Assembly (NCBI GenBank): GCA_963965975.1
Contig: OZ014421.1
Span: 4,453,001 to 4,517,000 of the forward strand
Origin: Xestospongia bergquistia
Taxonomy: Eukaryota > Porifera > Demospongiae > Haplosclerida > Petrosiidae
Direction of reading: 5' to 3'
Length of the DNA stretch: 64,000 nt
A program made the translations under genes and the position numbers. The notes under the pieces were generated by a model that searched no databases, had not been told where the DNA came from, and was given only the letters and a program-made list of their open reading frames with translations. Below are positions 1-14,160 of the stretch, piece after piece; within the stretch, counting starts at the first letter, position 1, and each line of letters starts with the position of its first letter.

Positions 1-3000
1 CTGGAAAGAACGGACAATCAGTAAGTACACAGATTTCTTCCCAAAAATTTATTAGCTGATTCTAATTGTTAGGGGCAACAAGGACCTCCTGGTCCTCCTG
101 GTACATCTGGAACTCCTGGCAATCCAGTGAGTAGAAGAATATAGTACTTTGTTGTATTGTTTGGTCATATCTACTTACAGGGTAATCCAGGACAATCAGG
201 TACTCCAGGTGTTCCTGGTTCTCCTGGAGAACAAGGAGAGAGAGGAGAAAGAGGAGATCCAGGAGAAGATGGAACAGCAGGAGCTCAGGTAAGAAATTTT
301 AATGTTTATTTCTAAATAAAGCTCCTTCAGGACTTGTTATTGTACATTAAAATAACATTTTTTTCATGATTTTAGGGACCTCCAGGTGACCCTGGTGACT
401 CTGGTGACGTTGGTGCATCTGGACCTACTGTAAGTGAGCTACAAAATCACAATAATTTGATATTACATCATTTAAGGGTCCTGATGGTCCTCCTGGAGAA
501 ACTGGAGCTGAAGGGCCAAGAGGAGAAACTGTAAGCATAAATCATCAGATAATACAATTGCTTTAACAAATTATATTATAGGGGCCACCTGGAAACAGAG
601 GTCCTATTGGACCACCTGGTGCTGATGGACAATCAGTATGAAAAGAATAATTTAGAACTGTATCTACTTTATTCTCCCTGCAGGGGGCACAAGGTGATGC
701 TGGAACATCAGGAGCCAAAGGAGCTAAAGGAGCTAAGGGGGCTCGAGGAGAACGTGGTCCACCTGGAACTGATGGTACTCCTGGTGCTGTAGGATTACCA
801 GGTGATAGAGGAGATAAAGGAGATGATGGTGAAACAGGATTACCAGTAAACAAAGAACATTGTAGTATCTTTTGTGTGTTAACTGTTTGATATCTTTAAG
901 GGAAATCAAGGTGAACAAGGACCCCAAGGAGCTCGAGGCGATCATGGACCAACTGTAAGTCTATTCACTCTTACACACATTTGAAATAATGATTTTCTAC
1001 AGGGTCCACCTGGTCCTACTGGTCTAACTGGACCTTCAGGAGAAGCAGGCGCCAAGGTATTTAAATAAATTTTGTTTAAAAGACTTGATTGGATTACCAA
1101 TATAGGGTGATGATGGAGCACAAGGTGCTGCTGGAGTACAAGGAACGGCAGGAGCAAAAGGTCAAAAAGGTGACAATGGTCCACCTGGTGTTCCTGGACC
1201 CAATGGAAATTCTGTAAGGAAAGTATTTGTGACTAATTTTGTATAGCACTGTTGCTTAGGGTGCTGGAGGAGATCCTGGACCAAAAGGGCCACCTGGAGA
1301 TCAAGGACAACCTGTTAGTAAGAGATGATTACAATAGTGTATCATCTTGCTAATTTGCATTAACAAAATGATTTTGTATTTTCAGGGTGCACCTGGTGAT
1401 GTTGGTACTACTGGGGGTCCTGGTCCTCCTGGTTCAGTTGTAAGTATTTCTCTCATTTTTATCTGCAAACTATTAGTTGATGTGTTGTTTAGGGTGACCC
1501 TGGAAGTGATGGTCAAGATGGAGTTGATGGTCTACCAGGAGAACCAGTTAGTAATGTTACCTAATATTAGGTCCATTTACTTGGTTTGTAGGGACCTCAA
1601 GGACCTAAAGGTCCTGATGGACCTAGAGGAGATCTTGGACCAGTTGGACCTGTTGGACCAGCTGGTCCTTCAGGACAAAAAGGTGCCCGAGGTGAGAAAG
1701 GAGCTGTAGGTCCACCAGGTGACAGAGGAGTTATTGGACAACCTGGAGATCAGGTAATTATATGAGACTAATATTGATCTGGTTTAAAGTATTACCATCA
1801 CTCAGGGAGACAGAGGTCCACCTGGTCCACCTGGTACTGATGGTACCTCAGGATCAAATGTAAGTACTGGAACTTTTGTAATTAAATCTTATTATATTTG
1901 ATCTCCACAGGGAGAGGCTGGTGCCCCTGGTGGAGACGGACCACCTGGTGCAGTTGGACCACCAGTGAGAACTTTCCATCTTTTTGAAATGTAGAATCCT
2001 AATCTTTTACAGGGTGCCACTGGAGACACAGGAACACAAGGTCTAGTTGGTCAAAAAGGAGAAATTGGTATTAAAGGTGATCGAGGTGTTCAGGGTGATC
2101 GAGGTGATTCAGGTCCCCAAGGAGTCAAAGGAACAGTGGGTTTACCGGGACCACCAGGTCCAAAGGGCAATAAGGTTGACTTGATTAAAGTCATATTATT
2201 ACTAACAGGACTTTTCATAGGGAGAGTCTGGTCCTACAGGAGAGAATGGTCATCCGGGACAACCGGGAACTCAGGGACCACAAGGACCACCTGTAAGCAT
2301 GTATAATGGAAAAAATATGATAATAAATTTTTGTAATTGTTAGGGTCATAAAGGAAATACAGGTCTAACTGGATCAACAGTGAGTTTTATATTGGATCAG
2401 GAAATGATGTACATCTTTTCTTAGGGAGCTAAAGGAGAGAAAGGAGAAACAGTCACAATTCATATAACTAAACCATCAGGAAGTGTACGTTACTTTCTTT
2501 CATACTTCACTGACTGTTTCTTATATATAGGAAACATTGCCACCACTTGATTTGAAATCTGGTCCTACTTTCTATCTCAGTGAAGACAGTGGATCTGATA
2601 AACTCTTTAATGAAGGTGTTCTAACAATTTATAATGAATTAGACAACATTAAACAAACACTTCGAGAATTATTGAGACCCAATGGAACACGCAATAATCC
2701 TGCACGTACCTGTTATGACTTGATGCTTTGTAATCCCACATACTCTGAAGGACGCTATTGGATTGATCCAAACCTTGGCTCAATAGATGATGCAGTTGAA
2801 GTATATTGTGTTAAACCTGGATGTTCTTGTGTGGACTGTCAAGATGATGGCTTATCAAAGATATCGAAGAAAGACAAGAAAGTTGAGGTTAGTTATTGAC
2901 TATCACTAATCAGACAATACCCCTTTAATTATGTTGCAGAAATGATAGTTAATATTGTGTACAAATTGTCATTTTTGTACTTTTAAACACACAATTAGTG

Positions 3001-3520
3001 ATATGTATATTCAAATGTTGTCTTACGTTTTTTTACAGCTGCAATGTTCTATTCCATTTGATCAATTGAGTATGTTACAATTGTTAAGCAGTCATGCACA
3101 ACAAAAGTTAACTTACAAATGTGCCAGCCAAACATACAGTCGTACTGATGATATGAGGCTCATTGGTACAGATGGTGAGTCTTGGAGATTAGATGACAAG
3201 AACATCAAAATGGACAGTGATGGCTGTCAATTGTCATCTCTAGATGAGGTAAGTAGCATGCTTGTACCTACTCTGGAAATGAACTAGCTCATAGTTTAGG
3301 GTTAAATATATGGACTAAATTATAGTTCATAGTAAATATGAAAACTTTTTCTCTCCACCAGGGAGCGGGATGGTTTACGAAGCAATACAAGAGTGAACTG
3401 TCTCTTAGCGGCAACCCTACATGGTTTCCAGTAGCAGGTCTGATTCCAGATCAACGAAATACAGAGTTTGGGCTTGAGGCTGGTAGAGCTTGCTTTTGTA
3501 ATAAACTACAGTCATCTTAA
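1..3520 (+). CDS. Fibrillar collagen alpha chain, 3' part (triple helix and COLFI C-propeptide)
   Basis: The 5' end lies outside the window. Exons from 1 to about 2480 encode uninterrupted Gly-X-Y triplets. They begin with a whole glycine codon and are often 54 nt or multiples of it (73-126, 181-288, 376-429), the classic fibrillar collagen exon pattern. From about 2531 the helix gives way to a COLFI-type C-propeptide with the conserved start [10 protein letters not shown], an aspartate- and cysteine-rich stretch, and a last exon from about 3361 containing GAGWFTKQ and [10 protein letters not shown]. In this family the C-propeptide drives chain selection and trimer assembly in the ER; the mature chain forms extracellular fibrils. 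The stop is at 3518-3520. The family is clear; which fibrillar clade it belongs to cannot be told. DDAH converges on it from the other strand. Confidence 0.93.
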
Positions 3521-4375
3521 TATTCATCTTTAACTTTTATAAATTTGCATAACTTTGTTTTTGCACACATAAATTGTCTTTTTTGTAGAAGGAACTTAAT
3601 TATACATACATATATATATATATATACACATGGTCAACATACCATGTTTGTCTGTTTGTATCAGTACATTGAACTGGTAGCCTTGTTGTGGTATGGCTCC
3701 TCTTAAATGTACTAAGCAGGAACCATTTGTTATAGCTTAGTGTTAATGTGTGTTCAGTATAATCTACCATCTTTCTATTATATGTATTATTGTCTTGGTT
3801 TTGTTTCTGTTTGATCTTTCATTATTGCACTTAAAAACTTTTCATCATTTTTTCTTATTGCAATATAATAGTTCTTTACTATTAACATAACTAAATTCAC
3901 TTCTAAAGCTTTGGTTTTTGGTAATAAGTAAACATTTTTCATACATAACTAAATATCATTGGTCTAGTTAAAGAATATTATAGAAACAAAAATGAAGTAT
4001 TTGCAATAACAATATCAATGAGTTGTTTTGTTTTTGCTATAATTATTTTGCATTGCTTGTATTATAGCCACTGATGAAGACAGTTGATCTGAGTGTTGAA
4101 AAATTTGGCATTAATAAAACAATAATATTTGGTGAATCTAATAAAATATATCTACAACAATATTAATGAGTTTCTCTATTTGGGAACAGGTGCATGCATA
4201 CTAGCACTGTCAAACATAATAAAATAATTATAGTCATATTAAGTTACACATTTACTTTTAATAATTTACAAGAAAATAATCTATTTTAAAAATACCAACA
4301 ACAAACTATGTCACTTACTCTATTTTATATGAAACTATAATTTGTTTCTCACCTTCACAGATCTATCTGTAAACA
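3521..4375. other. Intergenic region between convergent collagen and DDAH genes
   Basis: No coding exon is visible. The region is AT-rich, with a short TA microsatellite near 3609-3626, and must hold the 3' UTRs and polyadenylation sites of both convergent genes. AATAAA-like hexamers occur, for example near 4115, but none can be assigned with certainty. Confidence 0.6.
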
Positions 4376-5354
<979 letters not shown>

Positions 5355-5433
5355 TTATTATTAATTAAGGTGGTTAACTCTTTAATTAACTTGCAGATAC
5401 ATGTGGGTGGGGCTCAGATACACGTGTCCAAGA
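5355..5433. promoter_or_regulatory. Bidirectional promoter region, DDAH / ERAL1
   Basis: Only 79 bp separate the DDAH ATG (minus) from the ERAL1 ATG inferred at 5434 (plus), so both genes must start transcription here or inside each other's 5' ends. No TATA-like or other named element is convincing. Confidence 0.55.
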
Positions 5434-8400
5434 ATGAATGTCTCTTTCAAAAGATCTTACCAGAGATTTTTCTCGATATGTAGAAGGATAACCTCTGCAC
5501 AGAAACGTTGTAAGTCGACAAGTAAATAATTCAAACAATAAGGCCATGTCTTTAGTAAACTTGAATTCCTCTGTCAAAGACATTGAAATTGAAAATGACA
5601 TTGTTACATCTGATACTAAAGTAATAAATCAGTCTATCTCTACTATAAATAAAGAGCGGCTATTAAAAGCAGTTATTATAGGGGCACCAAATGCTGGAAA
5701 GTCAACACTAGTCAACCAATTGATTGGTCAAAAGGTAGTATTTTTTCTATTGTAGTCTTGAAACTATATATTAATTTCATTCTGATATTATTATTTAATA
5801 GGTAAATTTTAGAAAGCAGATTTGATATTGATTTCAAATCATTAGGAAATAAGTTGTGGTTATAAATATTGACAGTCACCTTGTTAAGAACTTACTGCAT
5901 ATATTCCACACAGATATTATCAGTATCACCGAAAGTACACACAACTCAACAAAAAGCATTAGGTATATTTACAGAAGGCTACAACCAAGTGGTCAGTTTG
6001 TAATTGTAGTTATTAGTGTTATTTGTCAGTGTAGATTCTATTGGATACCCCAGGTCTTATTCCTTACCAATATGGACGAAGATTACGTTTATCAAAATCC
6101 TTTCTTACTGGACCACAGAGAGCAACTGAAGAGGCTCATTTAAGTCAGTAACGACATTTTAGCTGAAATGATAGAGTATTTAAATATGCAAAAGGAATTA
6201 GCTTAACTCTAATGCTACAACTTGTACCTGTAATAGTCTCCATGCAATCTTCTTAAAGTCTTATAGTTGTCACATATCCTTTTCACTGTTGTAGTTCTGG
6301 TTGTTGTTGATACTTCAAACAAGAAGACAAGAAAGACATTAGATCCTGGAGTTGTTCAAATTTTACAAACCTATCCTCGCCTACCTGCAGTCCTTGTTCT
6401 CAATAAAGTATGTTAACCACACAGCTATCTATCCATCAGTTCATTGATTTGTTCTCTTTACATTCTTCTACTTACTTTCATCTACTTACCTTAGATTGAT
6501 TTATTGAGATACAAACATATTTTACTTGATATAACACAGTCCTTATCAGATCTAAAAAGATCTAACACAATCATTGACAATGATCTCTTAAAATCTATGT
6601 CCCAAGAAACTCATGAATCGAGTGTCTCACATATATTAGAGAAAGAGGAAAAGGTCTTTCAAGAAGTGTTTATGATATCAGCATTAAGTGGTAATGGTGT
6701 TAATGACCTAAGAGTAAGTTGGCTATTATAAACATCTCAATTCTATTACATGAGTAGAGACATCTTTCAGATTAACTTTTCCATTCATGTAATATTGTTT
6801 TAGTTGCTTCTTGAGGTTCTTAGCTTTACAGGTGACTTTGATTTTTGGGTCCCAAAAATCAAATCACATGACTCTTTACAGACTGTTTCCACGACCCCTC
6901 AACAACTTTCAATTTAAAATTTTCAGTCAGATATCACAAAAATTCAATTTAATATGTCAAAATAGAACTATACAGTTGACAATGAGTATAAAGACACAAT
7001 AGATAAATATATAGCTTCAAATAATTCTATTAGGATAGTTGTAATCTTGTTATGGTTCTAACTAGTTTAAAGTGATATAAGTAACACAATATAGTTGTAT
7101 ACTAATAATATGACATAATATGTCATGATATCTTTTCCTGGAATATAAACAATATAAAGTGATCTGTACTACAATAGCATGTGATTATGGGTTTTATCCC
7201 TCTAATTATAATTTAATTGCTTAGTTCAGAAACATCTGTTGAGTATAGGAAATTGTATCATGTGAAGTTCTTTTTGTTAAATTGGAGCTAGTGTGAAGCT
7301 GTATGGTTATGATAGTGGTCAGATCACTTATGTAACTAATGGTAACATTTCAGCCCAAATGATACCAGTTAGGATGGTAATGGTAGAATTGTCCCTTTTA
7401 TTGTGGTTGGTCTTCATGTTACTTTGAAGATCTCTCAAGTTACAAACCTACTAAGTCAAGAATTATATTTATTGGTGGTTTTCATCACGCCTAGTAATAT
7501 TATTATTATATATTTGTGTTGCTAGGATATAGAAAGAATAAAGTGAGTAGACATGACTTAGGTTAATGTTTTATTTTAGTTCTCCCATGTATTTTAAAGC
7601 ATTGGTTATTGCTAGTAAGATTGACACCAATCTGATATGGTATAATAGAAGTAATAATACAATATGATATATAGTATAATAGAAGTAATAATACAATATC
7701 ATATATAGTATTAGAAGTGAAACGTGGAGATTGTCAATGTAGTTTATTAGTTACATAAGACAAACAGCTGGTAACTGTATTATGTTTCCTCCTACATGTC
7801 ACCAAAGGTAATGTAGTGAAATTAATACCAATGAATTTGAGTTATAGCTATAAGTCTGTGACATACAACTATATCCCATCTCCCTTTCTCTCCCTTCCTT
7901 CCTCCCTCCCTTTGTCTATCCTTGCCTCCTTCTTTCTCCCACTCTTACTGATTGTTAGACATATCTTTTAGCGTCAACCTATCCATCTAGTTGGGAGTAT
8001 ACCAATCAAGAAATAACTGACCAACCTCCTGAGGTTATTGTTAAGGAGACTGTTCGAGAAAAGCTTTTTCTCCATCTTTACAAAGAACTCCCTTACATAA
8101 TAAAACAGGTGACCAGTGTCACATGACATAACATGTGATATAATATCCTTCCATAATAGTCTGTAGCAGTTTGGGAAAAGAAGGATAATACCTTAATTGT
8201 CCTAATAAACCTAACCTGCAAGAAAAGTAGCCAAGCTGTAAGGAAATGATGTCATCTATTAGATTCATGTCACTAAATAGACAGACTCATGTGTTATGTA
8301 TACACAGATATCTTTGTTATTATAGTCCATTGTCATTGGTCCTGGAGGTAAAACTATCCGAGCCATCACAGCAGAAGCTAAGAAAGATTTGGAGGCAATC

Positions 8401-8445
8401 TTTCATTGTCCTGTTGAATTGACACTGAATGTTCGATCAGACTAA
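5434..8445 (+). CDS. ERAL1: Mitochondrial Era-like GTPase (ERAL1), with KH domain
   Basis: Era-family GTPase with G1 GAPNAGKST (near 5683), a switch segment SPKVHTTQQKALG (near 5930), G3 DTPG (near 6044), G4 NKID across the 6409/6495 intron, and a C-terminal KH domain with GPGGKTIR in the last exon (from about 8326). Era proteins chaperone small-subunit rRNA during ribosome assembly; the animal form acts in mitochondria on 12S rRNA. I place the start at 5434: exon 5434-5509 encodes 25 residues rich in Arg, Lys and Ser with no acidic residue, and splices in phase through a 46-nt intron (5510-5555). The downstream ATG at 5546 would lie within that intron and give no presequence. A long intron (about 6714-7959) holds a pyrimidine tract and tandem repeats. 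Confidence 0.93.
7641..7708. repeat. 34-bp tandem duplication in ERAL1 intron
   Basis: Two adjacent copies of a 34-bp AT-rich unit (7641-7674 and 7675-7708) differ at one base; a partial third copy follows. It lies in the long ERAL1 intron and shows no coding signal. Confidence 0.85.
7870..7955 (+). repeat. Pyrimidine-rich tract before an ERAL1 exon
   Basis: A long C/T-rich run, mostly CCTT and CTC repeats, lies just upstream of the ERAL1 acceptor near 7959 and may work as an extended polypyrimidine tract for the 1.2-kb intron. Confidence 0.6.
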
Positions 8446-10398
8446 ACTAATTAGAGTTATGGAATGTGATTGTATTGTTTGTACAACTAAGCAATTGCAT
8501 TTTAATGTGCTTGCTTTTATTGTAAAATTATTATGAGTGGAGGTGTAAATGTGTGTTAGCAAACATGTTGTATTATACTGATAAGGGTAGTGCCCAGAAA
8601 TGTCAAGAATGAATTTCCTGTCTAAGGAAGGAAAATGCCTATAAATGGTAGTAGCTTGTCATAGGGGTATTCAAAGAATTCATTCACTTTGTTAGTCAGT
8701 AGGGGTTGATACCACAGCAGGGAATAAATGTGGTTGCCAACATTGTATTTGTGGGTACATTCCAAGAGTGAATGGAATGGCTAAGCCTTGACTAGTTCGA
8801 CAACTGGTTTGCTTTCCCTCCCGCACCGAATACTGTCCTTGATCACGAACGGAACATCAAAGGAACCGATTAACCGCAAAAAGCTGACACGTCCTCCACG
8901 TGGGAAGGTCAGTAGCAGTGCACTATACGTACATTAGTCTGAGGGGGAACTACGTTTGCAGTTGAGCAAGGCTTGAAGAGAAAACGATCAATAAAAACGT
9001 GATGTCGCAGTGAAGTGTTGTAGAAGGCCAAAAATGTCTTTCTCTCCCCTCCTCTTTCTCTCTCTCTCCTAGTCCCATTGCAGATGTAAGTCGTTTATTA
9101 CTACGTGTTATTATAGCAACGATAAATATGGTACTTGTTATCGTAAGTCATAACTATTAAGTTTTCATAGCACACACCAAACCGAAAAACTATGATATTA
9201 TAATATGCAACAATATTACTACTTACAATCAATTTGGTTGTTAGGTTTCCTTGGTCTCTCATGGGCAAGGTCTAGTCTTCCCTTTTAATTTGATATGATT
9301 TCCAAATAGGCAGTACAACACTTAAAGAAAGCTTATACAAGGTCAACCAACACGTTGTAAGCAGCTGTAGCATGTTTAACATGCTGGTTCATAATCTAAT
9401 TTACTAGATGGTTCTTTTTTTTCGTGTCCCAATAAAAATGAGCTAATCTCTGTTTGTACAGATGGTCACCACAAACTGTTGGGAGATGGAATGCTAAATC
9501 TACCAGTTGGACGTTAATAAACAGATCATTTAGTGCTGGGTAGTGTGTCTTTTCGGAAAAAATGTTCAGTTAAGGATTTTCCGGAAAGGCATACTAACCA
9601 GCACTGATGACTGTTCTCATCAAGCAATGTAGTTTCCTGCCAATATTTGTGGAACAAGTCTTAACAGGTATGTTCATCATTGTAGTTGGTTTATATAAGG
9701 TGTTGTATAGTGATAGTCCCTTTCATATTAACAAATACCACTTTAGTCTATAGGATACCACACTGGTTTCATTATCAACCCAGATCAAAGAGATACCTTT
9801 AAGATGTATCCTGTAGTCCATACAGGAATTAAACAATCACTAAACATACTATCTAAAGTATAAAGCTAAACTAGCCATATAGATATAGGGGAAAGATCAT
9901 GATGACTTCCTTCGTTGATTTCACACAACAAACTGTTAGTCTCGTTTCATAATTATAAAGAAAATCAACTTTGAAAAATGTCAATTGACTCGCTTAGCTA
10001 TTGCCTATTTGGATATATCTTCATTATCCTGTATCAGTTCAAGCCATTAAGAGGCCATCAATGATCTAATTCAGTACAAGTGTTACTCAATATGTCTCCT
10101 TATAAAGAATATAATGACAACAAAGTCCAGTGACCATTCACTAAGTTCATAAGCTCATTAGTTTCCTATGTCAGTGATGCTTTGTTCTCTTGAATAGTGC
10201 TCACTGTACATGTAACATGCTCTCTCCTTTGTGGTTTTAAAGCTACTAGATCAAGTTACAAAATTCTATTCTCAAAACTATTTCACAATTATTGTAACAT
10301 ACAACACGTGTATAACTGCATTATGTAATTTGAAGTAATATATAGTGTCTAAAAATAGAACTGGTGTCTATATTTAGTACGCACTCTTGTACTTTAAT
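8446..10398. other. Intergenic region with a CpG-richer island and a hairpin; no protein gene seen
   Basis: No reading frame of substance appears on either strand. At 8780-9090 the sequence is clearly less AT-rich, with many CpG dinucleotides, and ends in a pyrimidine tract plus AG acceptor at 9071-9072 and a GTAAGT donor at 9086. A strong imperfect hairpin lies at 9532-9605, and another donor-like GTATGT follows at about 9670. Together these would fit a non-coding spliced transcript, but no gene is proven. Confidence 0.4.
9532..9605 (+). ncRNA. Candidate hairpin RNA (pre-miRNA-like) or small palindromic element
   Basis: Arms 9532-9560 and 9577-9605 are inverted copies: 25 of 29 positions pair by Watson-Crick rules, three of the other four would be G-U wobbles in a plus-strand RNA, and one is a G-A mismatch. 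The loop is 16 nt. The size and near-continuous stem resemble an animal microRNA precursor. A tiny foldback transposable element would look the same in DNA, so the call is tentative. Confidence 0.35.
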
Positions 10399-13300
10399 TC
10401 AGTCATTTGCTAATAACATTTGACATGCTTGATCAACAGGCATGTCATAAGAACACAGGGGAGTATATGGTAAATAAAAAGCATTGGAATAGAGCAAAGT
10501 ACAATACATAACTGATGAACTCCCCTGGACCTTTTGAGCATTATTTTTTATCAAGTCCCTACCAATAGAGGGTCGTCCTCGCTCTCCTGTACCAATGCGA
10601 ATAGTGGCAAGGAAATGGGTGGAGCCTGCTTGAAAACCGGCAGTGGAAATTAAATCTGGTGTAAGTTGATAAGGAAGGAAGGCAGATCTACAAAATAAAA
10701 AAAGAGCAATAACCAGAACTGAAAAAAATCAGTCCAATAAATATTAAACTTCAAAAGGAGTTTTCATAGTAAACATATTCCTTATAATGTTAAGGTTTTC
10801 TCCCTTCATTCCTAAATGTGCTGATCATACATCAGTGTAGTACAACATCCGTGGGAAGTTGTTATAAGTAACATTCATTTTTACTGTCAATAACATTGTA
10901 AACATACCAAGTATGAGTAACATATCTAGTACTACTCTATTCATGGAAATAAACACTAACACAAGTAACCATGGATACAACAACTGCCATAAACACTTTG
11001 TAGGAAAGTCATATGATATTCTAAGTGTAATAATTAGGTTTACATTCCAACAGGTCCTCTGAAGTCATAGTTATGTAATTCATATATAAACCATCAGGGC
11101 TGATTTAATACTGATAATTCAGGTCTTATGAAGTCATATGTACATATCATCAACTGTTGTTATTTGTCCTCGTACTTTGATGTACCTGACAACGCTGATG
11201 GCCAGACTATTGAAATGACTTCTCATTGTACTCCAGAATAATTCACCATAAATATTTAATGATATGTATTTTGGTATATGTAATTCTGCTGGCTTCACTC
11301 CAGATATTATGACAATAAATCCATTTTTGCTACCAGTGTCATTGAGAGAGATTTTCATAGATTGTACCTGTTGGTAAAAAAGAAACACAGCTGACAAACT
11401 GAACTAAACAAGTCAAACCAGACCACTAAACCAGTTTTCTAATCTAGTTAGACAGATGTGGTGGGTTCTTATGGTAACTGAGGTTAATTGAATTAAAGGC
11501 AATTCTATTAAAGGATAAACCTGTGGTGACTTAAATCTGTGCATTACCAAAATATCACAGCATACATTAAATTAGGCCTTCATAACGGGGCCATGCTGTG
11601 TACAGGGATAATCACATGATGTATCATGTTGAATCAACATTAGATGAGGTAAATAATGACATCATTCTCAATTAATTATGTACGAAACATCAACAAGTAT
11701 GAACTTGTTAGGTTACACCACCATAGCTCCACCCAATCTTACCATTGTTAAAGGTTGCTCACCTTTACAGAAGATCTCAGATCTGGACAATACTTTTCAT
11801 TAATTTTTAAGTAGCCCATTGACATCAACACGAGCAGCATTCCAAAGCTACACACATAACTAGCATATGGGGCAGACTCCTTTGCCAAAGAGTGTATCAA
11901 TGTTCCAGGATAAAATACCCACAATAAAGGAGAAGACAGTAGACTAGAGAATGAAAAATTAGCTTCTTTAAAATATAGATACCAATCACTACCAAGTCCT
12001 TTAGGTCCATTCTCTATAATATTGTACCAACTAATTGGCATCAATTTTAAACTGTTCTCATATAAAGTATCTTGATAATATTGATAAATTATTCCAATGT
12101 AAATCATGCTAATACCAAGACCGACTAAAGCCAATGGAAATAACACACTTTTTTTAAACACAACATATGCTAAATGACTGAGATATCCAAATACATAGAT
12201 GCCACCAATAGCTAACATAAATTTTGACTGCAAAGGTATTGCAAGAAAGATCAGGAACACAGAGAAAACACAACCAAATGCTGACACCCATTCATCTTGA
12301 CCCAACATGGTCAACACAGCTGTAGTTATACATAAACATGAGATGAGATAAAAGATGTTAGATGGAAAGTATGTTGACATTACAACTGAAATAAGCAAGA
12401 GAACAAACTGAGCTGTCTTTGTCTTCACTTTCACTGGCTCTGTATAATCCCGAGGTTGCCATATCATAGCTATTAATGGAATACCCATACTACCTACCCA
12501 AACAAACCACGGCTGTCTTAAAAAGACAAGAATAAAGCTAATAGCTACACTCATTAATCCTCTATATGCCAAGAAACTTAAAGTAGACGGAGAGTGATTT
12601 CTTCTTATTAAATACTGAGCTATTGGGAGGTGAAAGGTGAGAACAGCCAATGAAAAAAGACTTAGTATTTCTGGTAGGAAATCCAGTTGGATGAACCAAA
12701 GTGAGAGGGTATGATGTAATGATGGCACTGCCGCCACAAAACCCAAATTAGTAAACAAAACAAACAAGCAATATATTTCACCAGATGGTATATATATCAA
12801 TGACTCTACATTGAATGAAACAAAGCAAACTATAGCATTAACAATTTCAATGCTACCACGATTTTTAATAGCCTGAGCTAACAAAGCAATTACCACAAGA
12901 GCTTTCATAAACCAAAGAAGAAATGATCGCTTTATTCTTCTTTCAGAAAATGTTAGAAATGTCATTATTCCAACGCCAATAGTACCAAAAAAATGAAAAG
13001 TAGCTCGATTAAGATGACTACCAATTAGAACTAAACTAACATTGATCAAAAAAAATAGTGAATGATATAAAGGATTAGAAGTTATTGGATGAAAGATCAA
13101 AGAAAACCAAAATGCAATTAGACCAAACAAATAAAGCCAAAACCCGAAATCAGGCTCACCTCCAAGTGTCCATTCCATTCCACGTCCAGCAAGAATGAGA
13201 CCCAGTCCAAACACAATGGAAACTGTACGACGAACTTCAAAAGAATTGTTTTCATTCCATTGTGGCATTAGTGGTGCAATATCCATTGACAGGAACCAAA

Positions 13301-14160
13301 GACAGAATGAGACCGGGGCCAAGAGGAATGGGAACTGGACCATAAAAAGATATATCAGTCCTACAACAACAGTGGCAATCTCCATGACAACCCATCCCGG
13401 TCGAACATATAATCGAAAACCTTGAAATATTCCAGGATCATCAACTGGCCATACTTGTAATGATCGTTGTATCCAATAAACAGTATAGGGTACTAAACCA
13501 GTACTTATGGAACATAGTCTAAAGTAGAATAATAAAATAATATTATGAACATGAGACTAAAGCAATAACATATGTATTGGTACAGACAATATACATGTCA
13601 TTAAGGGGTTAAGATCTTAAATAAATTATTGTATAGGTACAAAGGAGGAATAGTACACATAGTATTTATAGGTATAGCATATCCTATTGGTATTGGACAC
13701 TTGTGTATGGAATAATAAAAACAACTCACAGTCCTCCTAAGAATTGGTAGCTTGTACTCCATAAACTTATTCCAATCACACCAAAAATCAATGTTTGCCC
13801 GATCATGACAGTACTAATGCCAGTGCTGTTACAATGCTCCCATGCTATACCCATCAGTAAAGAGTATGCCCCTATAATCAATAACGTTCCACTGAAATAT
13901 AAGACATTCAGCAATGTCAGTTGATTATACATCTTCATAAACAACCCATGCTGTGGTGGTTGGATTTCTCCATTGCTTATTATATCTCCTTTGACCCTGG
14001 TCTTCTTTGCCAACTCTAACAGAGCTTTCACCTGTGTGTCATTAAGGATGCCTTCTCTCTTTGCAGTTTGCAGTAGTTCAGAGAGAGCAATTTCATTAGT
14101 AAAAGAGAACAAAGGTGTTAGAGAGAGAAGTAACAAAACAAAAAGTAAACCGCCCTGCAT
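10399..14160 (-). CDS. Multipass membrane protein with signal peptide, family not recognised
   Basis: Four exons join in phase on the minus strand: 14160-13730, 13518-11763, 11367-11144 and 10687-10399, giving about 900 residues. The start is the ATG at 14160, which opens a strong signal peptide (MQGGLLFVLLLLSLTPLFS); the frame runs on upstream to a GTG, which is not a start here. A short helical segment follows (SELLQTAKREGIL, then VKALLELAKK), then many hydrophobic segments through the 1.76-kb second exon. The last two exons are less hydrophobic and include FQAGSTHFLATIRIG. The N-terminal helix followed by membrane segments faintly resembles DUF2157-type proteins, but I cannot assign it. 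The terminal exons depend on my splice choices (donor GTACAT at 11143), which keep the frame. It is head to head with PPIL3, with 77 bp between start codons. Confidence 0.8.

Noticed and set aside
563-1709. Several frames on both strands across the collagen exons
   Set aside because: They are Gly-X-Y exon shadows: proline-rich antisense reads or off-frame reads running through introns.
5546-5548. Downstream ATG as the ERAL1 start
   Set aside because: It lies in the last bases of an in-phase 46-nt intron and would give a protein without a mitochondrial presequence; kept as an alternative only.
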